Shown here: piece by piece, positions 61,546 to 64,000 of the stretch
How the letters are laid out: every line of letters begins with the position of its first letter
Position numbering within the stretch: the first letter of the stretch is position 1
Notes under the pieces: generated by a model
What the model was told of the DNA's origin: nothing
The model's input: the letters and a program-made list of their open reading frames with translations, nothing else
Databases searched by the model: none
Assembly (NCBI RefSeq): GCF_949987535.1
Contig: NC_080080.1
Coordinates: forward strand, 60,486,668-60,550,667
DNA length: 64,000 bases
Reading direction: 5' to 3'
Origin: Balaenoptera acutorostrata
Lineage: Eukaryota > Chordata > Mammalia > Artiodactyla > Balaenopteridae
Made by a program: the position numbers and the translations under genes

Positions 61546-63515
61546 CAAACTTCTGTGTGTCTCACTTTGGACCGAAGTCAAAAGAACACTTGAACAATTG
61601 TTTTTTGATGTCAAAGTGTGTTTTGATTTGTTGTGTATTTTGTTTTTTAGAGTATGTAGACATTTTTTCCTTTCCTGTTCAACCGCAGTTGTCTTTTTCA
61701 CTTTTAAAAGTTGCCAAGGATAGCAGAGGTGGAAAACACCGGAAAAGGGGCATTACTTTAAAGTCTCCTCAAATCAAAGTATTGTTTGTAGTTTGTGAAA
61801 AATGTTGTTGGTGACAGACACTGTGTCTTTTTATTATACATAGAGTGCTGCTTTTTCTTTGTATCACCTTCTTTTGCATTTCATCCACGATTAAAATCAG
61901 GATGAATTTGTGGTAAGGCCCACTCCCATGACTCTTTCCACCTTCACCCAAACCAGTAGACACTGCAATTTCTTTTCAAAATGTGTTATTAGGTGAGAGA
62001 TATAGTTTAAATTTCCAGATCAAAAAAAAAAAAAAAAAAAAAACATGCTGAAAAGAGGCAATCTTCAGCGTGTTTTACTGAGCATCCAAACCCTTGGAGT
62101 TTTTCTGCCACTTGCTTTGTGTCTTTCTACACATTTCCTTGTATTTCAAATTTTCTTCCTAGGCCTTTTATAGTTTGTAATCTGTCCTAGGAGAATTTTC
62201 TCTGGAAGAACAGAAAAAAAATTCCACAAAAGAAGAGTAGGGGCAAAATATTCTCTTTTTTCTTTGCTTTTAAATTGTTTATTTTATCATTAACACTTTC
62301 TTACAGTTCAAATGTGGTTAAGGAGCTTGAAGTATATTTACAGCTGGGCAAAAGGTCAAAGGAAGGAGGAATAAAACTGTGAAATATTAGAAATATTATG
62401 ATATACTGCAATGATTATTTTGACAACTCGAGCACTGAAAGTAATTATACATTTTAAGATAAGAGGCAGCTAATTTAAAATTAATTATAAACATATGAAT
62501 ATATGTGGTAAATAATTGGCTTGTATGAAATATGGAAAATGTGTGCAATTGTGAAGAAATAATAGCAATGAGGTTAGAATTGGCCCAAAGTGCATTACTG
62601 AGCAGGGAAATCCATTCATGAGGGAAAACAGGCAATCCCAATAAGAGTTAAAGTAATTTAAACATCTATGATAAAAAAACTACTAAATGAGGCAAACTGT
62701 TTAAGCATCAGAGTAGCTAGTTGTACTAGAGACATATAAATGATCCACAAATTAAGTATATTTCTCAGAATAACACAAAATGAATCCATTTCAATGATAG
62801 AACAAAATAAACATCAACTGAAATTATGTGAATTTTAGACATACCCAGTAAACGCAGTATAATACACATATACAAAGTAATTTGTAACTGAAATGGCACA
62901 ATATTCTCAAAGTTAAAACTATGTAGACATAGAAAAATGACACATGTTTAGTGTGTGACTAAATTATGCAGATAACTTTCATAGTATTCTCTATTTCTTT
63001 AAAAAATCATGAGGTAGAAGAAACAAAACAGAGTGCAGACTGAGATATAATCTCTTCTGTAGCTGTTATACTTTAAAAATCTAGTATGTGCTGGGTATTG
63101 CACAGAACTGAGGTTTCTAAAAATCAGATTCTGTTCTTAACTAGCTATCCCTTTCAAAGACAAAGCAAGGCCAAGGGAGATTTTACACTTAAAATTTGAG
63201 AATGCCTCAAAGTCCCAGGAAAGAATGCCAGTGAACATGACTGGACTGGTATACAGACCTCCTTTGTCTAGAGGATTTTGCTATAAATGGCCTAGGAAAA
63301 GACCAGCCAAAAGGTTACTATGCCTACTTCTACCCTAGAGGCCAAACTTAATTTTGAATATTACTGTCTTCAAGTTGAGGAACTGTCAGCATGTTCCTAG
63401 ACATTAGAAAAGCACAACGAAAGAGTAGTTTGTATATGTTTATGTATGTGTGTGCATATGGGTAGGGGCAACGAAAAAGGGAGTGATAGAGATGTAATGG
63501 AGACAGAGAGAAACT

Positions 63516-63517
<2 letters not shown>
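61546..63517. other. Unassigned AT-rich sequence with a poly-A run
   Basis: A pure A run of about 23 bases is at 62,021-62,043 with no recognisable retroelement upstream. No gene recognised. Confidence 0.5.

Positions 63518-63563
<46 letters not shown>
63518..63563. repeat. (GA)23 microsatellite
   Basis: A mirror-symmetric purine tract of 46 bases, continuing as an impure GA-rich stretch to 63,571. Frames crossing it give long Ser/Leu runs on the minus strand. Confidence 0.96.
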
Positions 63564-63566
<3 letters not shown>

Positions 63567-63910
63567 AGAGGCAGCACGCAAGCTGGATATTTACCCATTT
63601 GCCATAAAGATGTGTATTCCAGGCCTCCTTCCTTCTCTACTTTTCTAGGAGGTGGGATTTGCAAAATATAGTCATACTAAGACCTTAGCTGTATGCTTTA
63701 ACTAAATGTTCTTGCGATCAAGAAAAGCAATTCTTCCTTTACAGAGTAAGGCAAGAAAGGAATAGGAGAGAAGACTGAGCTCCTTCAATAGGTCAACAGA
63801 TAAATTTTTCATTTCTGTTTACAAATGAGGAAGCCAACAGAGTTTTATAATTTCCATTTGCCAACAAAAGAAACAAACAAACAAAAACCAAGTATTTATT
63901 CTTAGGTACT

Positions 63911-64000
63911 TGTTATGGACTGAATGTTTGTGTCCCTACCCCACCAAATTCATATGCTGAAATCTAATCCCCAGTGTATTTGGAGGTGGGGCTTTTGGGG
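63911..64000 (+). mobile_element. MaLR-type LTR, cut by window end
   Basis: Begins tgttatggactgaatgtttg and continues with tcatatgctgaaatctaatc and ggaggtggggcttttgggg, the 5' end of a sense MaLR LTR running off the window. Confidence 0.8.

Noticed and set aside
61379..61723. Overlapping frames on both strands
   Set aside because: Partly cover an antisense MIR; both-strand openness is typical of AT-rich non-coding DNA.
62021..62043. A run as a retrocopy tail
   Set aside because: No recognisable transcript, SINE or LINE precedes it and no duplication was found.
1..64000. A novel multi-gene biological system
   Set aside because: No cluster of intact genes exists in the window; every long frame is explained by LINE-1, SINE, ERV or the HIBADH retrocopy.

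Overview
This window is non-coding vertebrate nuclear DNA, about 64 kb of AT-rich mammalian intergenic or intronic sequence built mostly from transposable elements of different ages. The organism is almost certainly a whippomorph cetartiodactyl, most likely a cetacean. Evidence: seven tRNA-derived SINEs share the 'cttccctggtgg' head and A-rich tail of the cetacean/hippopotamus CHR family, and there are several young cetartiodactyl-type LINE-1 copies. Ancient mammalian repeats (MIR, L2, HAL1/L1M, MaLR and ERVL LTRs, hAT-Charlie) lie underneath. I see no intact host protein-coding gene, no exon of a recognisable live gene, no CRISPR array and no prokaryotic-type operon.

Layout. 1-4,813: 3' three quarters of a LINE-1 (ORF1 C-terminus, ORF2 broken by three frameshifts, 3' UTR, poly-A). 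4.8-10.8 kb: mostly unassigned, with one SINE at 6.15 kb. 10.85-15.47 kb: a nested stack of old L1M/HAL1 sequence interrupted by a CHR-1-like SINE, an MLT2-type ERVL LTR and a 5'-truncated LINE-1 that itself carries a CHR SINE. 16.5-17.6 kb and 19.4-19.9 kb: L2 remnants; between them lie an antisense MIR and the 3' end of a decayed endogenous retrovirus (env C-terminus, polypurine tract, LTR). 20-22.2 kb: MIR split by a SINE, L2 split by a MaLR LTR with a perfect 5-bp duplication, and a hAT-Charlie element. 24.2-29.9 kb: MLT1 LTR, two MIRs each hit by an L1 3' end, a young antisense solo LTR (perfect 6-bp duplication, 14-bp minisatellite), and two SINEs. 33.9-37.5 kb: HAL1/L1M remnants and a U6 snRNA-like pseudogene abutting L1M. 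37.7-47.7 kb: old LTR and L1M fragments plus simple repeats. 48.1-50.6 kb: a processed pseudogene of HIBADH (3-hydroxyisobutyrate dehydrogenase) later hit by a SINE and probably by a MER1-like hAT element. 55-64 kb: L2 fragments, one interrupted by an antisense LINE-1, MaLR LTRs and long (TA)n and (GA)n tracts.

Nothing here works together as a pathway. The informative content is the order of insertions, well supported because many elements retain target-site duplications (TSDs) that can be read directly. Family names are from memory of consensus sequences and could shift by subfamily; the duplications, frameshifts and stops are seen in the sequence.
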